A stretch of 64,000 bases of DNA. It comes from Phycisphaerales bacterium (lineage in GTDB: Bacteria > Planctomycetota > Phycisphaerae > UBA1845 > UTPLA1). Location of the stretch: the NCBI GenBank assembly GCA_022360095.1, contig JAKSDK010000082.1, positions 32,024 through 96,023 on the forward strand, written 5' to 3'. Position numbers and translations under genes: made by a program. This document shows, in pieces, positions 50,706 through 59,781 of the stretch (position 1 is the first letter of the stretch; every line of letters begins with the position of its first letter). A model generated the notes under the pieces. It had not been told where the DNA came from. It made no database searches and saw only the letters and a list, made by a program, of their open reading frames with translations.

Positions 50706-53464
50706 TGTCAACAACAGCCTTTAAGAACGGGCGATACCTCGTCCCGGAAGTCGTGCAAACCTCGGCGATGGACTGTGGCCCGGCCTCGCTTAAGGCCCTG
50801 CTCGACGGCTTTGGAATTTCGGTAAGTTATGGTCGGCTCCGTGAGGCGTGCCAGACGGAAGTCGACGGAACTTCCATTGATACGTTGGAAGAAGTCGCCG
50901 CTCAACTTGGACTCGAAGCGACGCAAACGCTGGTTCCCGTAGATCATGTCCTGTTGCCCGAGGCACAGGTTCTTCCCGCCATCGCCGTGGTTCGTCTACC
51001 GAACGGACAGACACACTTCCTCGTCTTGTGGCGCAAACACGGGCAGTTCGTCCAAGTCATGGACCCCGCCACAGGACGGCGTTGGCCGGCAAGCCGAGAG
51101 CTCCTCAACGAACTCTATGTCCACGGCATGCCCGTCCCCGCCGCGGCCTGGCGGGCATGGGCCGGCACTGACGGATTGCTCAAACCACTGCGTAGTCGAC
51201 TTCAAAAATTGGGAATGCGATCTTCGACTTGTGAACAGCTCATTCGGGAAACATTGGCCGACGAGAGTTGGCGCCCGATCGCCTGTCTAGACGGTGCGAC
51301 CAGACAAGTCGAATCCCTCATCAGATCCGGCGGGCTTCGAAGAGGCATGCATGCCGCGGGCGTCGTCCAAAGCATCTTTCGGCAGACACTCGAACCGGAC
51401 GCGGATTCCTTCCTGATGCCACCAAGCTATTGGTGCGCACAACCCGCCCCGGCGGGCCCCAATGGCGAAGAGATGTTGTTCGTGCAAGGCGCCGTGGTGG
51501 TGAAAGCAACCAAACGAAAAAGCACGGCTCGCCTTACACGAAAAAAAAACGGCTTAGAAGAGCAGGAAAATGAAACCCGGCTTCCGGACGAATTGGCTGC
51601 GGCACTAAAGGAACCGCCGACCAAACCGACCCGTGAACTGTTCAAACTACTTCGGGCTGACGGCCTCCTGGCACCGCTGATGATCGCCCTGACCTCGGGC
51701 ATTGCAGCCGCTGCAGTTGTCTTGGAAGCACTGATTTTCCGGGGCTTTCTGGAGATGGGAACCATCTTCAATCTGAGCCAGCAACGCCTACTGGCAGTGG
51801 GTGCGATCCTTGTGTTCGTCATGCTGTTGCTGTGCCTGGAGTGGCCCTTGATGTTGGCGATCATGCGTTTAGGCCGACACCTGGAAGCGAGACTGCGGGT
51901 CGCATTCCTGAAAAAGATTCCGCGCCTCAGCGATCGCTATTTCCATAGCCGCTTGACGTCAGACATGGCCGAACGAAGCCACAGCGTGCAAGTCCTTCGC
52001 GGACTGCCGAGCATCGGCGCCCAACTGCTCCGTTCAGTTTTTTCACTCGGATTCACGATGGCCGGAATCATCTGGCTTGATCCGGGCTGCGCGCCGCTTG
52101 CGATCATGGCGGCGGTCGCTTCCGTCACCCTGCCGATGATTTTTCAACCTTATCTTGCCCAAAGAGACCTGCGCCTGAGAACTCACATGGGCGCCATCAG
52201 TCGTTTCTATCTCGACGCCCTGCTCGGCTTGATACCGATCCGTACCCATCGGGCCGAGCGCGCCGTCCGACGTGAACACGAAAGCCTCCTGGTCGAATGG
52301 ACACGGGCCGGACTTGGCGTCCAGCGCGCTGCCGTCGCAACACAGGGCATGTTTTCGCTCGTGAGCTTCGGTCTCGTGGCATGGTTGTTGTTCGACCACC
52401 TTGCCCGTACGACCGAAATCGGCGGTATGTTACTATTGGTCTACTGGGCATTGAATTTACCCAACCTCGGCCAACAGGTCACCGTCTTTGCCCGACAATA
52501 CCCGGCCCACCGAAACATTACGCTTCGTCTCCTGGAACCCCTCGGAGCCTTGGAAGAGAGCGAGGCGATCCACAAGCCCTCGTCTCCCGACGAGGCCGAT
52601 TCGGTCTCCAAGCCCAAGCCACGGAAACAACCCACTTTGTCCCGACACGGTGTTTCGGTCTCCCTGCGGAACGTAACGATCCGTGCCGGCGGTCATGAAA
52701 TTCTTCGACAGGTCAATCTCGACATCGAACCGGGCGCCGACATCGCGATCGTCGGCGAATCCGGAGCCGGCAAATCCAGCCTCGTCGGCTTGCTTTTGGG
52801 TTGGCACAAAGCGAGCGACGGCACTGTCCTGCTCGATAACACCACACTGAGTGGCGAGCAACTGAGTCGCCTTCGAAGCGAGACGGCCTGGGTCGATCCT
52901 GCAATTCATCTCTGGAATCGTTCCTTGATGGACAACCTCCACTATGGCATCCACGATGATACGACTTCGCGATTCAGCCGGGTTGTCAAACAGGCCGACC
53001 TCCTGTCCGTCTTGGAAGCAATGCCCGACGGATTTCAAACATCCCTCGGCGAAGGAGGGGCATTCGTCTCCGGAGGTGAGGGTCAACGTGTGAGACTGGG
53101 ACGGGCGATGTTGCGGGCCGACGCCCGGCTCGCCATCCTGGATGAACCGTTTCGAGGACTCGATCGCGATCGGCGACGGTGTTTGCTGAAGCGCGCCCGG
53201 GCATGGTGGAAGAACGCCACACTATTTTGCGTCACGCACGACATCGCGGAGACATTGGATTTCGATCACGTGATCGTGATTGATCATGGCCGAGTGATCG
53301 AACAAGGCCCTCCAAAGGTGCTCGCAGAAAAAACGTCATCACAATACCGCGCGATGCTGGAAGCCGAGGAGGAGGTCCGGACCGGCCTTTGGACCAAGGT
53401 CAGTTGGCGCCGTCTATGGTTGGACAAAGGTCGATTGGCGGAGGATTCGGAGACGGCGAATTGA
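50702..53464 (+). CDS. C39 peptidase-containing ABC exporter (PCAT type)
   Basis: This 920-residue protein begins at ATG 50702, overlapping the HlyD gene by 4 bases. Residues ~14-130 are a C39 peptidase: VQTSAMDCGPASLKALL with the catalytic Cys, THFLVLWR with the His, and VMDPATGRRW with the Asp. An unusual ~190-residue segment, partly Lys/Glu-rich, precedes the membrane domain (~325-600). The nucleotide-binding domain has Walker A GESGAGKSS, signature VSGGEGQRV, Walker B LAILDEP and the H-loop CVTHD. It should cut the precursor leader and export the product. The order HlyD, peptidase-ABC, second ABC resembles NHLM-type export systems. Confidence 0.9.
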   Translation: MMSTTAFKNGRYLVPEVVQTSAMDCGPASLKALLDGFGISVSYGRLREACQTEVDGTSIDTLEEVAAQLGLEATQTLVPVDHVLLPEAQVLPAIAVVRLPNGQTHFLVLWRKHGQFVQVMDPATGRRWPASRELLNELYVHGMPVPAAAWRAWAGTDGLLKPLRSRLQKLGMRSSTCEQLIRETLADESWRPIACLDGATRQVESLIRSGGLRRGMHAAGVVQSIFRQTLEPDADSFLMPPSYWCAQPAPAGPNGEEMLFVQGAVVVKATKRKSTARLTRKKNGLEEQENETRLPDELAAALKEPPTKPTRELFKLLRADGLLAPLMIALTSGIAAAAVVLEALIFRGFLEMGTIFNLSQQRLLAVGAILVFVMLLLCLEWPLMLAIMRLGRHLEARLRVAFLKKIPRLSDRYFHSRLTSDMAERSHSVQVLRGLPSIGAQLLRSVFSLGFTMAGIIWLDPGCAPLAIMAAVASVTLPMIFQPYLAQRDLRLRTHMGAISRFYLDALLGLIPIRTHRAERAVRREHESLLVEWTRAGLGVQRAAVATQGMFSLVSFGLVAWLLFDHLARTTEIGGMLLLVYWALNLPNLGQQVTVFARQYPAHRNITLRLLEPLGALEESEAIHKPSSPDEADSVSKPKPRKQPTLSRHGVSVSLRNVTIRAGGHEILRQVNLDIEPGADIAIVGESGAGKSSLVGLLLGWHKASDGTVLLDNTTLSGEQLSRLRSETAWVDPAIHLWNRSLMDNLHYGIHDDTTSRFSRVVKQADLLSVLEAMPDGFQTSLGEGGAFVSGGEGQRVRLGRAMLRADARLAILDEPFRGLDRDRRRCLLKRARAWWKNATLFCVTHDIAETLDFDHVIVIDHGRVIEQGPPKVLAEKTSSQYRAMLEAEEEVRTGLWTKVSWRRLWLDKGRLAEDSETAN

Positions 53465-55602
53465 CGAAGCAAAATCTCAGCAAATACACGTGGCCCGCCT
53501 CAAGACTAGGCGAAGCAATGGAGGCCGTCGCGCGCCGAGGTGCGCTGACCACCGTCACGACCGAAGCCCCCGCGCCGCCGGATTGGCTGGCCTTCGACGA
53601 CGCCGATGCCCTCGAACGCTGGATGGATGCCGCCGCCCGGTCACTGGGTATCGAAGCGGAACCGGTGGAATCGGACTACGCCGACTTGGATCACATGATT
53701 CGCAGCACCGGCTTCGCGCTGCTGAGGATTTCCGATGAAAAAGAACCACGGTTCCTGGCGATCCTTGGCAGCCGGCGCCGCACCCTTCGCGTGATCGCTT
53801 CTGATCTGACGGAGAATGAACTGAATATCGACGTCGTCCGTCAAACGATCTGCGCCGAATGGGAACAACCCTCCATCTACGGAATCAACAAGATGTTGGA
53901 AAGGGCAGGCGTGCCGTCAAATCGGCGGCCCAAAGCGCGCGATGCCATCTTGCGAGATCACCTCGGCGCCTTGCGTGTCGGAGGGTGCTGGCTGCTCAAG
54001 CCCGCGCCTTATTCCTCGTTCCGACGACATCTGTTCCATGCCGGTTTGTTGCGACACCTGATCATTCTCCTCGGCACACACACCGTGCAATACTTGCTGT
54101 TTCTGCTTGCCTGGTGGATTCTCGGCAAGGCGGTCCTGCAGGGAACGCTGGATCGCAACTTACTCTGGGCGTGGGCGCTGTTGATGATCGTTCTTATTCC
54201 TTTGAAGCTCCTGGGCGTCTGGTCTCAGGGGCGGCTTGCGATCGGCGGCGGTGCGGCATTAAAGCAGCGTTTGCTCTACGGCGCCTTTCGTCTCGAACCG
54301 GACCAAATTCGGCAGCAAGGCGCCGGACAGCTCTTGAGCCGTGTCCTCGAATCCGAAGCCGTCGAATCCCTGGCGCTCAGCGGCGCGTTCGCCGGCATCA
54401 CCGCGGTTGTGGAATTGACCCTTGCGACCTGGGTGCTCAGCATCGGCCCCGGCGGTGGTCTGCGCGTTGCCATGTACGGGCTTTGGCTGCTGCTGTCCGT
54501 GCTCTTGTGCGCCTGGTTTCTGCGCCAGCGCCGCGATTGGACACGAGACCGGCTTGGAATGACCCACAATCTAATCGAGCGAATGGTCGGCCATCGCACC
54601 CGACTCGCCCAGGAAGTGCCACAGCACTGGCACGATGGTGAAGACCACGGGCTTCAGCAATACCTGGATCGGTCAAAATCGATGGATCGAAAGTACGCCG
54701 CCATGCAAGCCGCCGTCGGTCGCGGCTGGATCGCCATCGGATTGTTGAGTGTCAGTCCCGCATTCATCTCCGGTGCAGCTTCACCGGCCGTCATTGCGGT
54801 CGCACTCGGCGGCATCCTGCTCTCGTCCGCCGCCTTGGCGAAAGTCATGGGCAGCCTGGCCCAACTGGCGGATGCAGCGATCGCCTGGCGGCAGGTGGCC
54901 CCGTTGTTTCACGCCGGCGGAAAAGCTGAATCGGCCGGCTCATCCCAACTCGCTGCAAAGCAGCAATCCACCGACGACCAATTCGAGAAAGCAACGATTC
55001 TCGACGTCTTCGATCTCTCCTTCCGCTATCGCCCGCAGGGGCACCCAGTCATTCGTGATTGTCGTCTCAGCGTCAATGCCGGTGACCGTCTGCTCTTGGA
55101 GGGACCATCGGGCGGCGGGAAATCCACCCTTGCCGCTTTGCTTTATGGCCTGCGTACACCCGAATCGGGGCTTCTTCTGCTTCGCGGTCTCGATCGACAA
55201 ACCTGGGGCGACCAGGGTTGGCGCCGCTCTGTGGTCGCCGCTCCGCAATTTCATGAAAATCACGTGCTGACCGGCACGTTCGCTTTCAACCTTTTGATGG
55301 GTCGAAGGTGGCCGGCGCGTTCTGAAGATTTGATCGAGGCCGAAACGATCTGCAGGGAATTGGGGTTGGGGGATGTGCTGGATCGCATGCCGGCCGGTCT
55401 CCATCAAATGCTGGGCGAATCCGGATGGCAATTGTCCCACGGCGAAAAGAGCCGTCTTTACATTGCCCGCGCGCTGCTTCAAGACGCCGAGCTGGTCATT
55501 CTCGATGAGAGCTTCGCCGCCCTGGACCCCTCTACGTTGCGTCAATGCCTCAATGCTGTTGACCGGCACGCCAATGCGCTATTGGTGATTTCCCACCCGT
55601 AG
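53461..55602 (+). CDS. Second ABC exporter with degenerate N-terminal domain
   Basis: I start at TTG 53461, overlapping the previous stop as TTGA, with GGAG 8 bases upstream (713 aa). The frame extends back to 53389 inside the previous gene. Residues ~1-190 look like a peptidase-like domain without catalytic residues (SLGIEAEPVESDYADLDHMI; PRFLAILGSRRRTLRVIASD). Six membrane helices follow at ~200-480. The ATPase domain has Walker A GPSGGGKST, signature LSHGEKSRL (variant of LSGGQ), and Walker B LVILDES followed by FAALDP. The protein stops right after the H-loop (LLVISHP). It probably forms a heterodimer with the C39 exporter. Confidence 0.85.
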   Translation: MTKQNLSKYTWPASRLGEAMEAVARRGALTTVTTEAPAPPDWLAFDDADALERWMDAAARSLGIEAEPVESDYADLDHMIRSTGFALLRISDEKEPRFLAILGSRRRTLRVIASDLTENELNIDVVRQTICAEWEQPSIYGINKMLERAGVPSNRRPKARDAILRDHLGALRVGGCWLLKPAPYSSFRRHLFHAGLLRHLIILLGTHTVQYLLFLLAWWILGKAVLQGTLDRNLLWAWALLMIVLIPLKLLGVWSQGRLAIGGGAALKQRLLYGAFRLEPDQIRQQGAGQLLSRVLESEAVESLALSGAFAGITAVVELTLATWVLSIGPGGGLRVAMYGLWLLLSVLLCAWFLRQRRDWTRDRLGMTHNLIERMVGHRTRLAQEVPQHWHDGEDHGLQQYLDRSKSMDRKYAAMQAAVGRGWIAIGLLSVSPAFISGAASPAVIAVALGGILLSSAALAKVMGSLAQLADAAIAWRQVAPLFHAGGKAESAGSSQLAAKQQSTDDQFEKATILDVFDLSFRYRPQGHPVIRDCRLSVNAGDRLLLEGPSGGGKSTLAALLYGLRTPESGLLLLRGLDRQTWGDQGWRRSVVAAPQFHENHVLTGTFAFNLLMGRRWPARSEDLIEAETICRELGLGDVLDRMPAGLHQMLGESGWQLSHGEKSRLYIARALLQDAELVILDESFAALDPSTLRQCLNAVDRHANALLVISHP

Positions 55603-56170
55603 TCATCCGCGGACAGTCGGTTGACGGAATGCACCACACCGAGCAGAACACGATTTCCGCCTTTATGACTTGATAGATCACTGTTGTCCTTCTACACTTG
55701 GGTGTGAGAGGAAAAAAAGGCCGCTTGCACACTGTGGCCCAGGGTACGCTAAGGAACTAACACCGCATTCGATACTATTTTCGCGTTTTCCATTTGTAGG
55801 CGTTCTGCGTACTAAGTAGCGGCCTTTGCAAAATATGAGATCCCTTGCGCAACGGGTGCGTTAGGGACAGAGATTGTTTCTATGCGTTATCAGATGACTG
55901 TGCTCAGTCTTTGCGCGGAAGATGCGCGCACGTGATTGACAGTCGCGTCGTCTGGTGCGCGATTGTTGGTCGCACGTATCAGCAGCGATGAACGTGCGCG
56001 CTTAATTAAATAGACGGAACAAAAAATATATAATTGTATTTATTACTTTTTTACGACATATTCGTTTTTTTTGAAGACTCCGGGCACAGAGCAAGGGTAA
56101 GATACGAAAAGACAGTGCCCCATAATCCACTCGATTCACTTTGGCGAACAGAGGGTCCAGGAGTGCTTTC
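55603..56170. other. Long A+T-richer intergenic region with inverted repeats
   Basis: No gene is seen in these 568 bases, which are more A+T-rich than their surroundings, especially 56010-56070. Two long-range inverted repeats are exact: AAAGGCCGCT (near 55717-55726) with AGCGGCCTTT (near 55818-55827), and GCGCGCACGT (55924-55933) with ACGTGCGCGC (55992-56001). A smaller GTGCG/CGCAC pair lies inside the second. They may terminate the RiPP operon, form a structured RNA, or bind a regulator of the pilin-like operon. Confidence 0.5.
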
Positions 56171-57022
56171 ATGCGTACAACCAAACGTCTTGCTAAACGC
56201 GGCGCCAGTCTCATAGAACTGCTGGTCGTCGTGACCATCCTCGCGCTCCTATTCGGCATCATGCTTCCGGCCATGTCGAGAAGTCGCAGTGAGAGCCAGA
56301 AGCTTGCCTGCATCAACAACCAGCGCCAGATCATGACGGTCGCTTTGGAATACTCCATGGCGGACCGTCATTCGATCCTGGGCCCGGTCCACCCGCTCGC
56401 CGATCAATTCACTGGCGAAGGCATCAGTGAATACGGCGGCGGCCCCGGCACGTCACCATTCACCGGATGGAGACAACAATTCGGCCCTCGAACTCGGCCA
56501 CTCAACAAAATCATGTATGGCGATGCCAGCTTTCCGATTGAAACGGAGCCGGGCAATGCCGGCGTGTTCAAAGAGTATCGCTGTCCCGGCAAAGACTTGG
56601 GCTTTCAGCGCATCGGATTTTTCTTACCTCACGAAGTTGAGAGGCCCTATTTCGAATCCAACGGCACTTCTTACCGAATGAATAATCTCAACTTTTCTTT
56701 CAGTGACACATCATTGGGAATCTATGCTCGTTCCCACACGGCGATTCCCGATACCGGTTCGACCATTGCATTTATGGAAGCCAGAGCGTTTCAAACACTC
56801 TTCACAAACGACGTCAACGGCACGATTGGCCCCCTCGAATTGACGAGCTACCACGACCTGCTCGGTCACTTCGTTCTGTCCTATGCGGACGGCCACGCGG
56901 CCTTCGTAGATATGGGGAACGGCACGTATTATCCAGCTCGACAACAGTACAATCTTATGGATAGACGCGGAACATGGGGTCAATTTGACACGTTCCCGGA
57001 ACCGCCGGTACCTCTCCAGTGA
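56171..57022 (+). CDS. Type II secretion/type IV pilin-like protein (pseudopilin 1)
   Basis: The ATG at 56171 gives 283 residues. The N-terminus has a prepilin signal, KRGASLIELLVVVTILALL: cleavage is expected after Gly, with Glu at +5 and a 20-residue hydrophobic helix. The globular part (from ~55) has features of planctomycete DUF1559-type/prepilin-like proteins (ACINNQRQIMTVALEYSMAD) and ends with an H-x-G-type segment (LSYADGHAAFVDMGNG). It leads a tandem series of four pseudopilin genes and a PilT-type ATPase. It is the most divergent of the four and the only one with Gly at the cleavage site. Confidence 0.85.
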   Translation: MRTTKRLAKRGASLIELLVVVTILALLFGIMLPAMSRSRSESQKLACINNQRQIMTVALEYSMADRHSILGPVHPLADQFTGEGISEYGGGPGTSPFTGWRQQFGPRTRPLNKIMYGDASFPIETEPGNAGVFKEYRCPGKDLGFQRIGFFLPHEVERPYFESNGTSYRMNNLNFSFSDTSLGIYARSHTAIPDTGSTIAFMEARAFQTLFTNDVNGTIGPLELTSYHDLLGHFVLSYADGHAAFVDMGNGTYYPARQQYNLMDRRGTWGQFDTFPEPPVPLQ

Positions 57023-57091
57023 AGGATCATCGTTCATCGTCCTTGAAAAAAAGACAAGGTCGTCTCGACGACTGTTGAAGGAGACGTCATC

Positions 57092-57949
57092 GTGAAAAAA
57101 ATAAAGGCGTTCACACTGCTGGAACTACTGGTCGTCATTGGTATTCTGGCGATCCTGCACTCCATGATGCTGCCAAGCCTCTCCCGGGCACGCGAGTTGG
57201 CCAAACGCACCTCCTGCGCCACCAACCTCCGCGGTATCGGTCAGGCCATGCACATGTACGCGCAAAGAGCACCCCATACATTTCCAGCGATTGCCGGTGA
57301 TAGCATTGGCGGCTCAATGCGGGTTTTTGGCGGAACACCGATCGGCATTTCAGACGTGAGTCATCTTGACCGCACTCAAAGACCTTCCACCACAGGAATT
57401 CCATCGCCCACTGTGGACCTCTGGTCGCTGCTTCGAGATCGTGGCGTTCGCACGAAACAGTTTATCTGCCCCAGTACGACGGATACACCGGACCCGGCCC
57501 CGAATCCTCTGGCGTATTATGATTTCGCCGGAAGTCCTCACTTGAGCTATGCCTATCAATTTCAGCACGATCCCAATCGCGACATCATCGGCCCGGGATC
57601 CGAGCCGACCTTTCCGGTCATGGCTGACGGCAACCCATACCTCAAGGGTCAAATCAGCGGCACCACCGTTCTGAATGACCGCAGGTCACGGTTCCGCGGC
57701 AACAGCGCAAATCATCTGAACCGTGACGGTCAAAATGTTATGTTCGTGGATGGACACGTTCTGTTCGAGAAAGGCCCCGACGTGGGACTCGGGGGACTGG
57801 CTGACAATTCGATCCGGCCGATCTCACGAGGGCGAGACCATTGTTATACCTGGCATATTCCGAATGGGACCGTCGATCCTGGAGCCGCACAACCGACGCC
57901 CGTTTTTATCGACCTCGGCGGACGGTCGGACGCGTGTCTGGTCCCATGA
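57092..57949 (+). CDS. Pseudopilin 2 (tandem paralogue)
   Basis: This 285-residue protein starts at ATG 57092 with GGAG 10 bases upstream. The N-terminus [21 protein letters not shown] is prepilin-like, but the residue before the predicted cleavage is Ala, not Gly. The helix ends [16 protein letters not shown], shared with the next two genes. The globular domain carries [49 protein letters not shown] and [17 protein letters not shown], and the C-terminus reads [10 protein letters not shown]. Three closely related copies in tandem suggest subunits of one pseudopilus or alternative surface pilins. Confidence 0.85.
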   Translation: MKKIKAFTLLELLVVIGILAILHSMMLPSLSRARELAKRTSCATNLRGIGQAMHMYAQRAPHTFPAIAGDSIGGSMRVFGGTPIGISDVSHLDRTQRPSTTGIPSPTVDLWSLLRDRGVRTKQFICPSTTDTPDPAPNPLAYYDFAGSPHLSYAYQFQHDPNRDIIGPGSEPTFPVMADGNPYLKGQISGTTVLNDRRSRFRGNSANHLNRDGQNVMFVDGHVLFEKGPDVGLGGLADNSIRPISRGRDHCYTWHIPNGTVDPGAAQPTPVFIDLGGRSDACLVP

Positions 57950-58004
57950 TGAGCAAACAGGAAAAGAGAGCAAAACAACAGACGACCCGAACGGAGACAT
58001 CGTC

Positions 58005-58829
58005 ATGAAAAGAGTCCGAGCGTTTAACATGATTGAGTTGCTGGTCGTCATCGCGATCCTGGTTTTGCTGCATTCCATGTTGCTGCCAAGTCTTTCTCGA
58101 GCACGTGAGCTTGCGAAACGAACGGTTTGCGCCTCCAACCTTGCCGGGATCGGGCAGGCGATGCACATCTATGCCAAGGAAAACGTCGAATTTTTTCCGA
58201 GCATTCGCGGCGTTCCTGAGAATGGTTTCGGCGCGATGCAAATATTCGACGACCGATTCGCCACTCCTTCTTCAACCGGCGTTCCGTCTCCAACGGTCGA
58301 CATGTGGGCCCTGCTTCGAGCGAAGACGACGCGTACACAACAATTTATCTGCCCCAGCACAAGCGATATGCCGGACCCGGCGACGGACCCGACGGCCTAT
58401 TATGATTTCCTCGGTCCTCAGCATCTAAGCTATGCCTATCAGTTCCAGCATGATCCGGATCGGCAGCTCATTGGACCCGGGTCGGAACCGGAATTCCCGG
58501 TCATGGCTGACGGCAACCCCTACATCAAAGGGGGGGTTCCCAGCCCGGTCCTCACGGATCGTACATCGCGATTCCGCGGCAACAGCACGAACCACCCCAA
58601 ACGAGAAGGACAAAACATCCTCTTCGTGGATAACCACGTTGTCTTCGAAAACGGTCCGGATGTCGGCCTGCCGGGGCGAATCGATTCTTTTTTGGCGTCC
58701 ATCTCGCGCGGTCTTGATAACTGTTATACATGGAACGTCTCGAACGGCGTGGTCGATCCGGGAGCGGCACAGCCCTCGGCCAGTTTCATCGACCTCGGCA
58801 GCCAGTCGGATGCGTGCCTGGTCCCGTAA
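58005..58829 (+). CDS. Pseudopilin 3 (tandem paralogue)
   Basis: ATG 58005 follows GGAGA (274 aa). The same frame is open further upstream into the previous gene, but without a site or pilin signal. The N-terminus KRVRAFNMIELLVVIAILVLL again has Ala at -1 and Glu at +5. The domain is colinear with pseudopilin 2: [62 protein letters not shown], and the end SQSDACLVP. The spacer from the preceding gene is 55 bases. Confidence 0.85.
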   Translation: MKRVRAFNMIELLVVIAILVLLHSMLLPSLSRARELAKRTVCASNLAGIGQAMHIYAKENVEFFPSIRGVPENGFGAMQIFDDRFATPSSTGVPSPTVDMWALLRAKTTRTQQFICPSTSDMPDPATDPTAYYDFLGPQHLSYAYQFQHDPDRQLIGPGSEPEFPVMADGNPYIKGGVPSPVLTDRTSRFRGNSTNHPKREGQNILFVDNHVVFENGPDVGLPGRIDSFLASISRGLDNCYTWNVSNGVVDPGAAQPSASFIDLGSQSDACLVP

Positions 58830-58876
58830 AAAACAAGTGGCCTCCGATGATCATCGGAAGGCTTAGGAGCATCATC

Positions 58877-59734
58877 ATGAAAAAAACCAAAGCGGTGACC
58901 CTCATCGAGATGTTGATTGTCATTGCCATTCTGGCGCTGTTGCATTCCATGCTGTTGCCCAGTCTCTCGCGAGCCCGTGAATTGGCGAAACGCACGACGT
59001 GCGCCGCCCACTTGCGCGGCATCGGGCAGGCGATGTACCTTTATGCGGAGGTCTCACCGCCGGGCTTCTTTCCGAGCATTGCACAGGTGCGGGACGACGG
59101 AGCCATGCAGGTTTTTGGCGGAACGGCGATCGGTATTTCCAATCCTAATCATATTGACCGCATTCTGCAGCCGTCCACCACGGGGATTCCTTCGCCCACC
59201 GTCGACATGTGGGCATTGCTGCGCATGCAAACCACGACGCCTCGACAGTTCATATGCCCCAGCACGACGGACGTGCCCGATCCCGCGGCGGATACACTTG
59301 CATATTATGACTTTCTCGGCTCAAAACATTTGAGTTATGCCTATCAATATCAACACGACGCCGACCGTGAGATCGTCGGCACGACCTCCGAGCCGAACTT
59401 CCCCGTCATGGCCGATGCCAACCCCTACATCAAGGGCGAAATCACCATGACGGTTCTAAATGACCGTAGATCACAATTCCGCGGCAACAGCACCAATCAC
59501 ACGAACCGAGAAGGCCAGAACGTTCTGTTCCAGGACGGTCATGTGTTTTTCGAGACAGGCCCGGATGTCGGCCTTCCGGGAATCGTTGATCCGCTCGTGT
59601 CAGCGATCTCCCGCGGTCTCGACAATTGTTATACATGGACCGTTCCAAACGGCACGGTTGACCCGGGCGCGGCACAACCGACGGTAAGTTTTATCGACCT
59701 CGGCGGCCTGTCGGACGCCTGCCTCGTGCCGTAA
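58877..59734 (+). CDS. Pseudopilin 4 (tandem paralogue)
   Basis: ATG 58877 lies 6 bases after TAGGAG (285 aa). The N-terminus KKTKAVTLIEMLIVIAILALL is prepilin-like with Ala at the predicted -1 position. The rest follows the same template as copies 2 and 3 ([62 protein letters not shown]). It is closest to pseudopilin 2 in keeping the VFGGTAIGIS segment and to pseudopilin 3 in DVGLPG, consistent with duplication and conversion among the copies. Confidence 0.85.
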   Translation: MKKTKAVTLIEMLIVIAILALLHSMLLPSLSRARELAKRTTCAAHLRGIGQAMYLYAEVSPPGFFPSIAQVRDDGAMQVFGGTAIGISNPNHIDRILQPSTTGIPSPTVDMWALLRMQTTTPRQFICPSTTDVPDPAADTLAYYDFLGSKHLSYAYQYQHDADREIVGTTSEPNFPVMADANPYIKGEITMTVLNDRRSQFRGNSTNHTNREGQNVLFQDGHVFFETGPDVGLPGIVDPLVSAISRGLDNCYTWTVPNGTVDPGAAQPTVSFIDLGGLSDACLVP

Positions 59735-59781
59735 GCGATGTAACCATGTACTCGTAAAACCACGTGCGACCGGAGCGTTCC

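Noticed and set aside
57723..58004. N-terminal extension of pseudopilin 3 (and likewise 58730-58876 for pseudopilin 4)
   Set aside because: These parts overlap the preceding gene and would bury the prepilin signal, which must be at the N-terminus.
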